NCBI GenBank assembly: GCA_934546685.1
Contig: CAKTEB010000021.1
Span: 1 to 31,629 of the forward strand
DNA: 31,629 nucleotides
Source of the DNA: an uncultured Oscillospiraceae bacterium
GTDB taxonomy: Bacteria; Bacillota; Clostridia; Oscillospirales; Oscillospiraceae
Reading direction: 5' to 3'
How positions within the stretch are numbered: the stretch's first letter is position 1; every line of letters starts with the position of its first letter. Under the pieces are notes generated by a model. The model made no database searches. It worked only from the letters and a program-made list of their open reading frames with translations, and was not told the origin of the DNA. The translations under genes were made by a program, and so were the position numbers. Below, piece by piece: positions 23,992 through 31,411 of this stretch.

Positions 23992-24020
23992 ATCATAGCA
24001 CGATCCCTATGCCCTGTCAA
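23992..24020 (-). promoter_or_regulatory. Promoter of the lysine riboswitch and ABC operon
   Basis: On the minus strand a perfect TTGACA (24015-24020), 17-base spacer and TATGAT (23992-23997). The start site near 23985 coincides with the first bases of riboswitch helix P1. Promoter, riboswitch and terminator explain the gene-free stretch 23721-24077. Confidence 0.88.
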
Positions 24021-24077
24021 TAGGTCTTCTCCGATTTGGAACTTTTGCAGAAGCCGGAGCCTCTGCCGCCCCATAAT

Positions 24078-25010
24078 TTAGGAATTTTGCCGGGAGCCGC
24101 AGCCCTTTCCCCTGCCGCCGGAGCCGGGGAGCGCCGGAGGGCGGGTGCCGGGGCCCTGAATGCCCGCGTCGCCGCCGCTCTGCGCCGCGCCGTTCTGCCC
24201 GCAGCCGCAGGTGCAGCTGCCGCCGGGGCGTCCACAGACCCGCTCCCGGTCAGACTGGGGGAAGAACGCCTGCACCGGGAACTGCATTCTGGAGAACGCC
24301 TGGCAGGGATCCTCCGGGGCTCCGCAGCGGTCACTGCAGGACTTCTCAGGCATGCAGTAGTCGTAGCTGGGGATCAGCAGTTGGGTCTGCCGCTCCAGGC
24401 GGATCAGGCTGAACTGGCCCAGGGTCACCATAAGCATCCGGTTCATGCCGCTGAGCACCAGCTGATCGTCAAAGGCCTCCGCCACCGCCGGGGGCAGAGT
24501 CTCCCCCTGGCAGCTGCACGGGGTCCGATGGCACTGGCACATCTCCTGGATCTTGGCCCGGAGGATCACGGGATCCACTGCCTCCACCACGGCTCTGGGC
24601 TCCGTGCCGGTGCCCATGGTACCATCGCTGGTAAAGCTTCTGGCCCCCTCACAGCCTCCGAACAGCGTCACCCGCTTATTGTACACCGCCAGGCCGTAGA
24701 TGGCAGCGGGCCGTACCGCGCAGAGTACCGCGTCCGCGATGATCCGGTAGTAATACTGCACGCTGACGCAGTAATAGCCCTCCTGATAGCTCATGGGCTC
24801 CACCGTCACCTCCGCGTAGAGCAGCTCCGCGCTTCTGGCCTTGACGCTGGTGGCGCACTCCAGGGTCTGCTGGCTCTCCTGGGTCAAATAGACCGGCAGC
24901 TCCTCCATGCAGTCCTGATCCCGGCAGGCGTCCATGATCTTCTGGGTGCTGACGCACACCGCCTCCCGGACGTTGCCGAAGTCAGAGACTGTATTCATAC
25001 AATCTTGCAT
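24078..25010 (-). CDS. Cys-rich soluble protein of unknown function with a DACRDQDC motif
   Basis: 310 residues from the ATG at 25008-25010, preceded by GAGGAGG 9 bases upstream; a GTG six codons further up is less likely because it lies on the ribosome binding site. No signal peptide or membrane helix. It has 21 cysteines, including DACRDQDC at 27-34, paired QCHRTPCSC, YCMPEKSC and the tail CGRPGGSCTCGCG. The N-terminal three quarters look like an ordered beta-rich domain; the last about 52 residues are Gly/Pro/Cys-rich low complexity. I recall similar conserved unnamed proteins with a D-(S/A)-C-(R/K)-D-x-DC-(L/M)-E motif in spore-forming Clostridia, but cannot verify this here and assign no function. 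It is monocistronic between the riboswitch promoter and the FAD gene terminator. Confidence 0.78.
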   Translation of the reverse strand: MQDCMNTVSDFGNVREAVCVSTQKIMDACRDQDCMEELPVYLTQESQQTLECATSVKARSAELLYAEVTVEPMSYQEGYYCVSVQYYYRIIADAVLCAVRPAAIYGLAVYNKRVTLFGGCEGARSFTSDGTMGTGTEPRAVVEAVDPVILRAKIQEMCQCHRTPCSCQGETLPPAVAEAFDDQLVLSGMNRMLMVTLGQFSLIRLERQTQLLIPSYDYCMPEKSCSDRCGAPEDPCQAFSRMQFPVQAFFPQSDRERVCGRPGGSCTCGCGQNGAAQSGGDAGIQGPGTRPPALPGSGGRGKGCGSRQNS

Positions 25011-25103
25011 TGCCGTTTGCCTCCTCACACCGATATTTGGATCTCATCCAGTGCAGTCTATGCAGAGGAGGCCGTTTGGTGCGCCGGCAGAGTCTTTCCG
25101 TCG

Positions 25104-25139
25104 AAAAAGCCCGGAACGGGGAATTCCCGCTCCAGGCTT
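25104..25139 (-). terminator. Terminator of the FAD oxidoreductase gene
   Basis: Imperfect stem AGCCTGGAGCGGGAA / TTCCCCGTTCCGGGCT over about 25108-25138 followed by TTTTTC on the minus strand. It lies 20 bases after the stop codon. Confidence 0.8.
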
Positions 25140-25157
25140 TCCGTTATATTCTATGCC

Positions 25158-26654
25158 TTAATATTTCTGTGCCGCGTAGGTTCCGGCCACATAGCCGCTG
25201 GACACGGCAAAGGACATATCGTTGAGGATCTGCTTCTTGATCCCCGCCATGTTGAGAAACCGACCAGAGGCCAGGTCGCCCACCACAAACAGTCCGTCCA
25301 CCAGACCGCCGTCCGCCGCCTTGGCCTGCATATGCTCGTCGATCTCCACGCCGCCGAAGGCGCCGTCGGTTCCCAGGCCAGCCTTCACCGCATAATAGGG
25401 CGCCTCGTTCATGGGCGTCAGCCACTCGGCGGGCTTGTAGCAGTCCCAGTCCATGCCGGTCTCGGCGGCATGGTTATAGGTCTCGATGGTCTCCCGGAGC
25501 TTTTCCGCGGGAACGCCGATCTGCTCCGCCAGCTTCTCGACAGTGTCCGCCATAAACAGCACGCCGTCATGCTTCTCCAGCGCCGGGAGCATATCCGCCT
25601 TGGCCTCCTCCATGGTGGCGGGGAAATGGCTGGCCCCAAAGGGCATGGTCAGCTGGGGCTGGGGCTGATCCTCCCCGGCCGCGATGGCGTGGCGGAGATT
25701 ATTCTCATCGAAAATCACGAAGGCCTTGCCCTCTGGCTGCTCCACCAGCACAGAGCCGGAATCAAACACGCCCATGCGCAGCTGAGAGGCCTCGCTGACA
25801 AAGCGCTCGCCCTTGAGATTCACATAGATGGAATAGGCGGAACCGGCCATCTCGCCCATGACCTTGCTGCGGCACATGGTCATGGGGCCCATCATCCGAA
25901 TGGTCAGATTGGTGGTGTCCATCTTGGCTCCGGCATTCTCCGCCAGCGTGAGGCCGTCGCCGGTGTAGTTCCGGCTCATGTGGGGGCTCTCGCCCATATA
26001 GGGCTGGGCCGCCGCCAGCTGGGGATAGAACTTCCTGACCATCTCCTCGTTACGGATCCACGCGCCGCAGGCAAGGATCACTGCCTTGCAGCGGATCTCC
26101 ATTTCGCCGTCCGCATGATGCGCCTTCACGCCCACGACCTTGCCGCTTTCCGTCAGGATCTCATCGGTGATGGTCTCGGTGAGAATCTCGCCGCCCAAAT
26201 CCCGGAGCTTCTGGCCGCAGACCTCCACGAACATCTTTCCGGAGCCCCGGCCCGGGCCGCCGTACTGGGGCCCCAAGGGGCCGTCCTCCTCATCGAAGAC
26301 ATAGCGGCCCACGGAGTATTTATCGATCTCCTCCTGAGGCGCGATGGAGCAGAACCAGTCGAAGAACTGCCCGGTGCCCTGGATCATGGAGGCCGCCAGC
26401 TTCCGATCCAGCCGCCAGAAGGTCTCGTCCATGCGGTTGCGCATATATAGGGCCGTGGTGTCCGGCAGGTTTCGCTCCTTCTGCCACTGGCTGCCGAAGG
26501 TACGCATGGTGGAGGCCATGACCATGCCGCCGCCCAGCCGCTTATCCTTCTCTAATACGATCACCTGCTTACCCAGGGTCGCCGCCCGGCAGCCCGCGAT
26601 CAGGCCGCTGCCGCCTCCGCCGATGACCACCAGATCACATGTTTTCTGTTCCAT
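25158..26654 (-). CDS. FAD-dependent oxidoreductase, fumarate reductase/flavocytochrome c-like family
   Basis: 498 residues, no signal peptide, so cytoplasmic. The N-terminus has the Rossmann FAD motif GGGGSGLIAG at about 12-21 and EKDKRLGGG for ribose and flavin contacts at about 35-43. The FAD_binding_2 fold continues with a middle substrate domain and the C-terminal flavin motif VDGLFVVGDLASGR at about 450-463. Related enzymes reduce or dehydrogenate fumarate, urocanate, steroids or similar enoyl substrates. The usual GGN-(A/S)-L segment near the C-terminus is replaced here by NMAGIKKQILNDMSFA, and no FMN-binding or heme domain is present, so the substrate is open. The start has AGGAGGAAACC upstream. 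It has its own promoter and terminator. Confidence 0.88.
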   Translation of the reverse strand: MEQKTCDLVVIGGGGSGLIAGCRAATLGKQVIVLEKDKRLGGGMVMASTMRTFGSQWQKERNLPDTTALYMRNRMDETFWRLDRKLAASMIQGTGQFFDWFCSIAPQEEIDKYSVGRYVFDEEDGPLGPQYGGPGRGSGKMFVEVCGQKLRDLGGEILTETITDEILTESGKVVGVKAHHADGEMEIRCKAVILACGAWIRNEEMVRKFYPQLAAAQPYMGESPHMSRNYTGDGLTLAENAGAKMDTTNLTIRMMGPMTMCRSKVMGEMAGSAYSIYVNLKGERFVSEASQLRMGVFDSGSVLVEQPEGKAFVIFDENNLRHAIAAGEDQPQPQLTMPFGASHFPATMEEAKADMLPALEKHDGVLFMADTVEKLAEQIGVPAEKLRETIETYNHAAETGMDWDCYKPAEWLTPMNEAPYYAVKAGLGTDGAFGGVEIDEHMQAKAADGGLVDGLFVVGDLASGRFLNMAGIKKQILNDMSFAVSSGYVAGTYAAQKY

Positions 26655-26714
26655 ATCGGTTTCCTCCTGTATCTGTTCCCCCAGTTTGCCGGGGCAATGT
26701 TTTGATTCCTATTT

Positions 26715-26743
26715 ATTTTACCACTTCCAGTGAGTTCGGACAA
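26715..26743 (-). promoter_or_regulatory. Promoter of the FAD oxidoreductase gene
   Basis: On the minus strand TTGTCC (26738-26743), 17-base spacer, TAAAAT (26715-26720). It faces away from the holin gene, whose own promoter I could not find in the shared 169-base region. Confidence 0.65.
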
Positions 26744-26823
26744 TTCGCATTTTCTGTTCTGGAGTATCATTTCCGGCACATTGCTCCATCCCTGGGCATA
26801 GGATAGACCAGGAGGTGAGATAT

Positions 26824-27090
26824 TTGGACTTTGGCATCACCGGCGTTGCGGCCATCACTGCCCTGTGCTTTCTTTTGGGACAGGCTGTCAAGGCCGCCGG
26901 CCATATGTGCAAATGGATCCCGGTACTCTGCGGCGGGGCCGGATGCATACTTGGGATCGTAGGCTGGCAGGTGATCCCCGGTTTCCCTGCCGGAGACCCC
27001 ATCAGTGCCGCTGCCGTGGGGACCGTATCGGGCTTTGCCGCCACCGGCGTCCACCAGGTGTGCAAGCAGATCCGAAAGGATGAAAAATAA
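26824..27090 (+). CDS. Solitary phage-type holin family protein (Hol44-like)
   Basis: 88 residues from the TTG at 26824-26826, which has AGGAGG 8 bases upstream; a GTG at 26815 overlaps that site and is rejected. The product begins (M)DFGITGVAAITAL. Three hydrophobic segments at about 3-22, 31-51 and 58-78, the WIPVLCGGAG-ILG motif, FP-DPI and SG-AATG-HQ-KQ end match what I know of the Hol44-type holin family (PF16079-like). Holins form membrane holes that release endolysins or, in a few cases, secreted proteins. There is no endolysin, tail or other phage gene nearby, so this is an orphan, either a prophage relic or a domesticated holin. A terminator follows directly. It is one of only two plus-strand genes. 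Confidence 0.8.
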   Translation: MDFGITGVAAITALCFLLGQAVKAAGHMCKWIPVLCGGAGCILGIVGWQVIPGFPAGDPISAAAVGTVSGFAATGVHQVCKQIRKDEK

Positions 27091-27093
27091 AAG

Positions 27094-27130
27094 CTGCGGA
27101 GAGCCCCGCGACGGACTCTCCGCAGTTTTA
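27094..27130. terminator. Terminator shared by the holin gene and pncB
   Basis: Perfect 10-base stem CTGCGGAGAG / CTCTCCGCAG (27094-27103 and 27116-27125) followed by TTTTA on the plus strand, with AAAATAAAAG on the other side, so it can serve both convergent genes. It starts 4 bases after the holin stop. Confidence 0.85.
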
Positions 27131-27138
27131 TGATTTCA

Positions 27139-28581
27139 TTACTTCTTAGCGGCAGCCAGCAGCTCCCGCTTCAGCTCCCAGAGCTTCCGGCTCAGATCCA
27201 CATAGTACTTATGGGGGTTCTCAAAGCGCTTGACCTCGTCCCAGAGGGTGTCCAGCTGCTCCTTGCAGTAGGTCTGGATGTCCTTCAGGGCAGGCAGCTC
27301 GTAGACCAGCTCGCCGTTCTTAAAGATGGGCTCCAGCAGCTCCCGGACCTCGTAGTTCTCCAGGGTCTTGACCTTCCAGGTGGCGTTGGGATCGAAGATA
27401 TCGTGAGGCTGCGTGAAGTCGATGACCTCATCCCGGAGGCACAGCTCGTCGGCCAGGGCCTTGCCGCTGCCCTTGTCATAGTAGCGGTAGACGCGCTTGA
27501 AGCCAGGGTTGGTAATCTTCTCAGTATTCTCACTGACCTTGATCTTGGGGATGATCTCCCCCTGGTCATTCTCCACAGCCGCCAGCTTGTATACGCCGCC
27601 GAAGACCGGCTCGCTTCTGGAGGTGATGAGCCGCTCGCCCACGCCAAAGGTGTCGATCTGAGCCCCCTGCATCACCAGATCCCGGATCAGGTGCTCGTCC
27701 AGAGCGTTGGACGCGGTGATCTTGCAGTTGGGCAGACCCGCGTCATCCAGCATTTTTCTGGCCTTCTTGGACAGGTAGGAGATATCGCCGGAATCCAGGC
27801 GGATGGCGAAATTGGTGATGCCCTTGGGCACCAGCATCTCCTTAAACACCCGGATGGCGTTGGGCACGCCGCTCTTCAGGGTGTTGTAGGTGTCCACCAG
27901 CAGGGTGGCGTTGTCGGGATAGACCTCGCAGTAGGCCTTGAATGCCTCATACTCGCTGTCGAACATCTGCACCCAGGCATGGGCCATGGTGCCGCCGGCG
28001 GGAACGCCGTAGAGCTTGTCCGTCAGGGTGCAGGCGGTGCCGGCGCAGCCGCCGATGTAGGCCGCCCGAGCGCCGATGACGGCCGCGTCCGCACCCTGGG
28101 CCCGGCGGGAGCCGAACTCCAGCACCGCGCGGCCCTGGGCCGCCCGAACGATTCGGCAGGCCTTGGTGGCGATCATGGTCTGATGGTTCAGGGCCAGCAG
28201 GATGTAGGTCTCCACCAGCTGGGCCTCCAGCGCAGGGGCTCGAACCGTCAGAATCGGCTCCCCAGGGAAGATGGGCGTGCCCTCACGGACCGCGTAGATA
28301 TCGCCAGAGAAGTGGAAGTTCGCAAGATAATTCAGGAACTTCTCGCTGAAAATGTTTTTGCCCCGCAGATACGCGATGTCGTCCTCGCCGAAGTGCAGCT
28401 GCTGGATGTACTCCACCACCTGCTCCAGGCCCGCCGCAATGGCAAAGCCGCCGCCATCGGGGACATTCCGGAAGAAAACGTCAAAGTAGGCGATTTTCTT
28501 TTCAAAGCCCTGCTCCAGATAGCCGTTGCCCATGGTGAGCTCATAGAAGTCGCAGAGCATGGAGAGATTACGTTGATCCAT
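27139..28581 (-). CDS. pncB: Nicotinate phosphoribosyltransferase
   Basis: 480 residues from the ATG at 28579-28581 (MDQRNLSMLCDFYELTM), with AAAGGAC upstream; the longer frame enters the promoter. It joins nicotinate and PRPP to nicotinate mononucleotide, using ATP, in NAD salvage. Landmarks are YELTMGNGYL at 13-22, EFGSRRAQG at 155-163, GGTMAHAWV at 196-204 with the His201 expected to be phosphorylated, RLDSGDI and the phosphate-binding FGVGERL-TS block. It is the clostridial long form. It is monocistronic with its own promoter; no nicotinamidase gene is nearby. Confidence 0.95.
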   Translation of the reverse strand: MDQRNLSMLCDFYELTMGNGYLEQGFEKKIAYFDVFFRNVPDGGGFAIAAGLEQVVEYIQQLHFGEDDIAYLRGKNIFSEKFLNYLANFHFSGDIYAVREGTPIFPGEPILTVRAPALEAQLVETYILLALNHQTMIATKACRIVRAAQGRAVLEFGSRRAQGADAAVIGARAAYIGGCAGTACTLTDKLYGVPAGGTMAHAWVQMFDSEYEAFKAYCEVYPDNATLLVDTYNTLKSGVPNAIRVFKEMLVPKGITNFAIRLDSGDISYLSKKARKMLDDAGLPNCKITASNALDEHLIRDLVMQGAQIDTFGVGERLITSRSEPVFGGVYKLAAVENDQGEIIPKIKVSENTEKITNPGFKRVYRYYDKGSGKALADELCLRDEVIDFTQPHDIFDPNATWKVKTLENYEVRELLEPIFKNGELVYELPALKDIQTYCKEQLDTLWDEVKRFENPHKYYVDLSRKLWELKRELLAAAKK

Positions 28582-28641
28582 TGTTATGTCCTTTCTGCCT
28601 TCCGTGCAAAAATTCGGTGCCACGGAGGGAACTTGGGGACT

Positions 28642-28650
28642 ATTATAGCA
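28642..28650 (-). promoter_or_regulatory. pncB promoter (extended -10 type)
   Basis: On the minus strand TGCTATAAT gives a perfect -10 box (28642-28647) with the TG of an extended -10 element. The -35 region is poor (TGTACC at best). About 55 bases separate it from the pncB start. Confidence 0.6.
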
Positions 28651-28751
28651 CAATTCGCCCCGACTGGTACAGCTTTTTTCGTTTTTTCCCATCCGAGAAA
28701 GGATTTCCAGGAAATTTCGTCAGAACTGTGCGTTTTGGATAGACCGTCAGT

Positions 28752-28792
28752 AAAAAAAATACGGATGCACAATGATAACTCGTGCATCCATA
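28752..28792 (-). terminator. Terminator of the feo operon
   Basis: Stem with GGATGCAC / GTGCATCC core (28763-28770 and 28782-28789), extended by further pairs, followed by ATTTTTTTT on the minus strand. It starts 4 bases after the stop of the Cys-rich peptide gene. Confidence 0.9.
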
Positions 28793-28795
28793 TTC

Positions 28796-28963
28796 TTATT
28801 TGCACCTATGGGATCCACGGCAGCTGCCGGAGCAGCCCTTGCAGCCTCCGGGGCAGCCATGGCTTCTGCCGCAGCCGCAAGCGCCGTGCCGGATCACATA
28901 TCGAATCGCCGCCACCGCCCACAGCAGCACCATTCCCAACAGAATCATACTTGCCAGGTCCAT
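28796..28963 (-). CDS. FeoB-associated Cys-rich membrane peptide
   Basis: 55 residues from the ATG at 28961-28963, with AAGGAG 6 bases upstream; a longer frame overlaps feoB and is rejected. One membrane helix at about 5-24, then RYVIRHGACGCG and a Cys/Gly-rich tail with seven cysteines (29, 31, 37, 41, 44, 48, 54). This is the layout of the FeoB-associated Cys-rich family (PF12669-like), found next to feoB in Firmicutes. The cysteines may handle iron or redox at the FeoB pore, but no activity is established. It begins 10 bases after the feoB stop and is the last gene of the operon. Confidence 0.88.
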   Translation of the reverse strand: MDLASMILLGMVLLWAVAAIRYVIRHGACGCGRSHGCPGGCKGCSGSCRGSHRCK

Positions 28964-28973
28964 CTCTGTCTCC

Positions 28974-31325
28974 TTACAGCAGGCAGGCAAGCTGATAAAC
29001 GCCGCAGGCCACCAGCCATGCCACCGCGCACTGGGAAATCACCACGATTACCGCCCACTTGCCCCCCAGCTCCCGCTTTACCGAGGCAATGGCCGCCACA
29101 CAGGGCGTATAGAGCAGTGAAAACACCAGGAAGCTGATCGCCGTATGCACATTGAAGAGCTTGGAGAGGGCCGCAGTGGAGCCGCCCAGCAGCACGGTCA
29201 GGGTGCTTACCACGCTTTCCTTCGCGGTAAAGCCGGTGATCAGCGCCGTAGAGATTCGCCAATCCCCCAACCCCAGGGGCCGGAAGATGGGTGCGATCCA
29301 GCTTCCCACCAGAGCCAGCAGACTATGCGCGGAATCCGTCACCACATTGAGCCGGGTATCAAAGGTCTGGAGGAACCAAATCACCACCGAAGCCAGAAAG
29401 ATCACGGTAAAGGCCTTGGTCACAAAGTCCTTGGCCTTTTCCCCAATGAGCTGCATCACGTTTTTTAGTCCGGGCATCCGGTAGTTGGGCAGCTCCATCA
29501 CGAAGGGCACCGGCTCGCCTCGGAATGCCGTCTTTTTCAGAAGAAGTGCATAGAGGATTCCCACCAGAATGCCGGTAAAGTAGAGGCCCACCATTACCAG
29601 TGCTCCATGATCCGGGAAAAACGCCGCAGTAAACAGCGCATAGATAGGCAGCTTGGCCGAGCAGCTCATAAACGGCGTCAGCAGAATGGTCATCTTCCGA
29701 TCCCTGTCAGAGGGCAGGGTCCGCGTGGCCATAATGGCCGGCACCGAGCAGCCAAACCCAATGAGCATGGGAACAAAGCTCCGGCCCGAAAGGCCGATTT
29801 TTCGCAGGAGCTTGTCCATCACAAACGCCACCCGGGCCATGTAGCCGCTGTCCTCCAGAATCGACAGGAAGAAGAACAGCACCACAATGATAGGCAGAAA
29901 GCTGAGTACGCTGCCCACCCCCGCAAATACGCCGTCGATGATGAGAGAGTGAACCACAGGGTTTATTCCGTAGGCTGTGAGCCCCTGGTCACAGATGGCC
30001 GTAAACCAATTGATCCCCAGCTCCATCATATCCGACAGCCACGCGCCCACCACCCCGAAGGTCAGGAAAAACACCAGTGCCATGATCCCCACAAAGGCCG
30101 GGATCGCCGTGTATTTGCCGGTGAGCACCTTGTCGATTTTCTTGCTGCGCAGCCGCTCCCGACTCTCCCGTGGATGCACCACAGTCTCCCGGCACAGTCC
30201 GGTGATGAATTGGAAGCGCATATCCGCCAGAGCCGCCATACGATCCAGGCCGCGCTCCTGTTCCATCTGGGTAATAATATGCTCCAGTGTCTCCACCTCA
30301 TTCTGGTCCAGGGACAGCGTTTTCAGGATGGGCTCGTCCCCCTCGATGAGCTTTGTGGCGCAGAACTTCACTGGAAGATGCTCCCGTTGGGCATGGTCCT
30401 CGATGAGGTGGGTCACTGCATGGATGCACCGATGTACCGCGCCGCCGTCGGGGCCGAAGCCATCGCAGAAATCCGTTCGAGCCGGTGTTTCCCCATATCG
30501 CGCCACATGGATGCAGTGGTCAATCAGTTCGTCAATGCCCTCGTTTTTCGCCGCAGAAATGGGAACCACCGGGACGCCCAGCGCCGCCTCCAGCGCATTG
30601 ATCTGGATGGTGCCTCCGTTGTCTCTGACCTCGTCCATCATGTTCAGGGCCAGTACCATAGGAATGCCCAGTTCTATGAGCTGAATGGTCAGATACAGAT
30701 TCCGCTCGATGTTGGTGGCATCCAGGATATTGATGATTCCGTCAGGATGCTCCTCCAGCAGGAATTGACGGGTGACAATTTCCTCGCTGGTATAGGGTGA
30801 CAAGGAGTAAATCCCAGGCAGATCCGTCACCGTGGCCTCGCTGTGGCCGCGGATCACGCCGTCCTTTCGATCCACGGTAACGCCCGGAAAATTGCCCACG
30901 TGCTGATTGGAGCCGGTAAGCTGATTAAACAGCGTGGTTTTGCCGCAGTTCTGATTCCCCGCCAGGGCAAATCGAAGGGGCTCCCCAGCGCGAATTTTCT
31001 CCTGAGCCTTGCCGCCCCGGTATGTAACGGTCTCGCCCACGCCCGGATGGGGCACAGCCCAGCGGCGAGGCTGCTCCTCCGCCTGGGCATGGGCCGGGTG
31101 GACGTCGGACAGACGTACCATGGCAGCGTCTGCCTTACGCAGAGTCAGCTCATATCCTCGAAGCCGCAGCTCCAGAGGGTCTCCCAGCGGTGCGGCCTTG
31201 ACCATGGTGACTTCCGTGCCAGGGGTCAGGCCCATATCTAATATATGTTTTCGCAAGGACGGCTCCTGACAATCCACCCCGGTAATGTAAGCGTCCTGTC
31301 CGGGATGCAACTGATCCAGCGTCAT
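28974..31325 (-). CDS. feoB: Ferrous iron transporter, FeoA-FeoB fusion
   Basis: 783 residues from the ATG at 31323-31325 (MTLDQLHPGQ), with GGAGGGG 6 bases upstream; the GTG- or ATG-extended frame overlaps the promoter. Residues 1-75 are a FeoA SH3-like domain, joined by a linker (about 76-115) to the FeoB GTPase: G1 GNQNCGKT at 123-130, G2 Thr150 in GNFPGVT, G3 DLPG at 168-171 and G4 NMMD at 228-231. A helical regulatory segment follows, then a membrane domain of about 8 helices with two GATE-type repeats and the conserved C-terminal helices. It imports Fe2+ across the membrane. Fusion of FeoA to FeoB removes the need for a separate feoA gene. A palindrome overlaps the promoter. Confidence 0.96.
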   Translation of the reverse strand: MTLDQLHPGQDAYITGVDCQEPSLRKHILDMGLTPGTEVTMVKAAPLGDPLELRLRGYELTLRKADAAMVRLSDVHPAHAQAEEQPRRWAVPHPGVGETVTYRGGKAQEKIRAGEPLRFALAGNQNCGKTTLFNQLTGSNQHVGNFPGVTVDRKDGVIRGHSEATVTDLPGIYSLSPYTSEEIVTRQFLLEEHPDGIINILDATNIERNLYLTIQLIELGIPMVLALNMMDEVRDNGGTIQINALEAALGVPVVPISAAKNEGIDELIDHCIHVARYGETPARTDFCDGFGPDGGAVHRCIHAVTHLIEDHAQREHLPVKFCATKLIEGDEPILKTLSLDQNEVETLEHIITQMEQERGLDRMAALADMRFQFITGLCRETVVHPRESRERLRSKKIDKVLTGKYTAIPAFVGIMALVFFLTFGVVGAWLSDMMELGINWFTAICDQGLTAYGINPVVHSLIIDGVFAGVGSVLSFLPIIVVLFFFLSILEDSGYMARVAFVMDKLLRKIGLSGRSFVPMLIGFGCSVPAIMATRTLPSDRDRKMTILLTPFMSCSAKLPIYALFTAAFFPDHGALVMVGLYFTGILVGILYALLLKKTAFRGEPVPFVMELPNYRMPGLKNVMQLIGEKAKDFVTKAFTVIFLASVVIWFLQTFDTRLNVVTDSAHSLLALVGSWIAPIFRPLGLGDWRISTALITGFTAKESVVSTLTVLLGGSTAALSKLFNVHTAISFLVFSLLYTPCVAAIASVKRELGGKWAVIVVISQCAVAWLVACGVYQLACLL

Positions 31326-31358
31326 AGAAACCCCTCCAATTCTCATTTGTTCAGGGAT

Positions 31359-31387
31359 ATGTTAGCACCTGCTAACAAAGCTGTCAA
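31359..31387 (-). promoter_or_regulatory. feo operon promoter
   Basis: On the minus strand a perfect TTGACA (31382-31387), 17-base spacer and TAACAT (31359-31364). The feoB ATG is about 34 bases downstream of the -10 box. Confidence 0.8.
31360..31377. promoter_or_regulatory. Palindromic operator over the feo promoter, probably for a metal-responsive repressor
   Basis: Perfect 8-base inverted repeat TGTTAGCA-cc-TGCTAACA covering the -10 box and spacer. The TTAGC half-site and position are reminiscent of DtxR/IdeR/MntR-type boxes (TTAGG-type), and the gene is an iron importer, so iron-dependent repression is the simplest reading. The exact repressor is inferred, not seen. Confidence 0.65.
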
Positions 31388-31411
31388 CTGTCTTTTGACA
31401 ATTTCATTCCC

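Noticed and set aside
25040..25075. Sporulation-type -10 box (CATAGACT) ahead of the Cys-rich protein gene
   Set aside because: The -10-like word alone is not enough; no matching -35 element at the right distance for sigma-E, G or K could be recognised.
26744..26823. Sigma-A promoter for the holin gene
   Set aside because: The best pair (TTGCTC-17-TAGACC) has weak boxes and would start transcription on the ribosome binding site; the real promoter may need another sigma factor.
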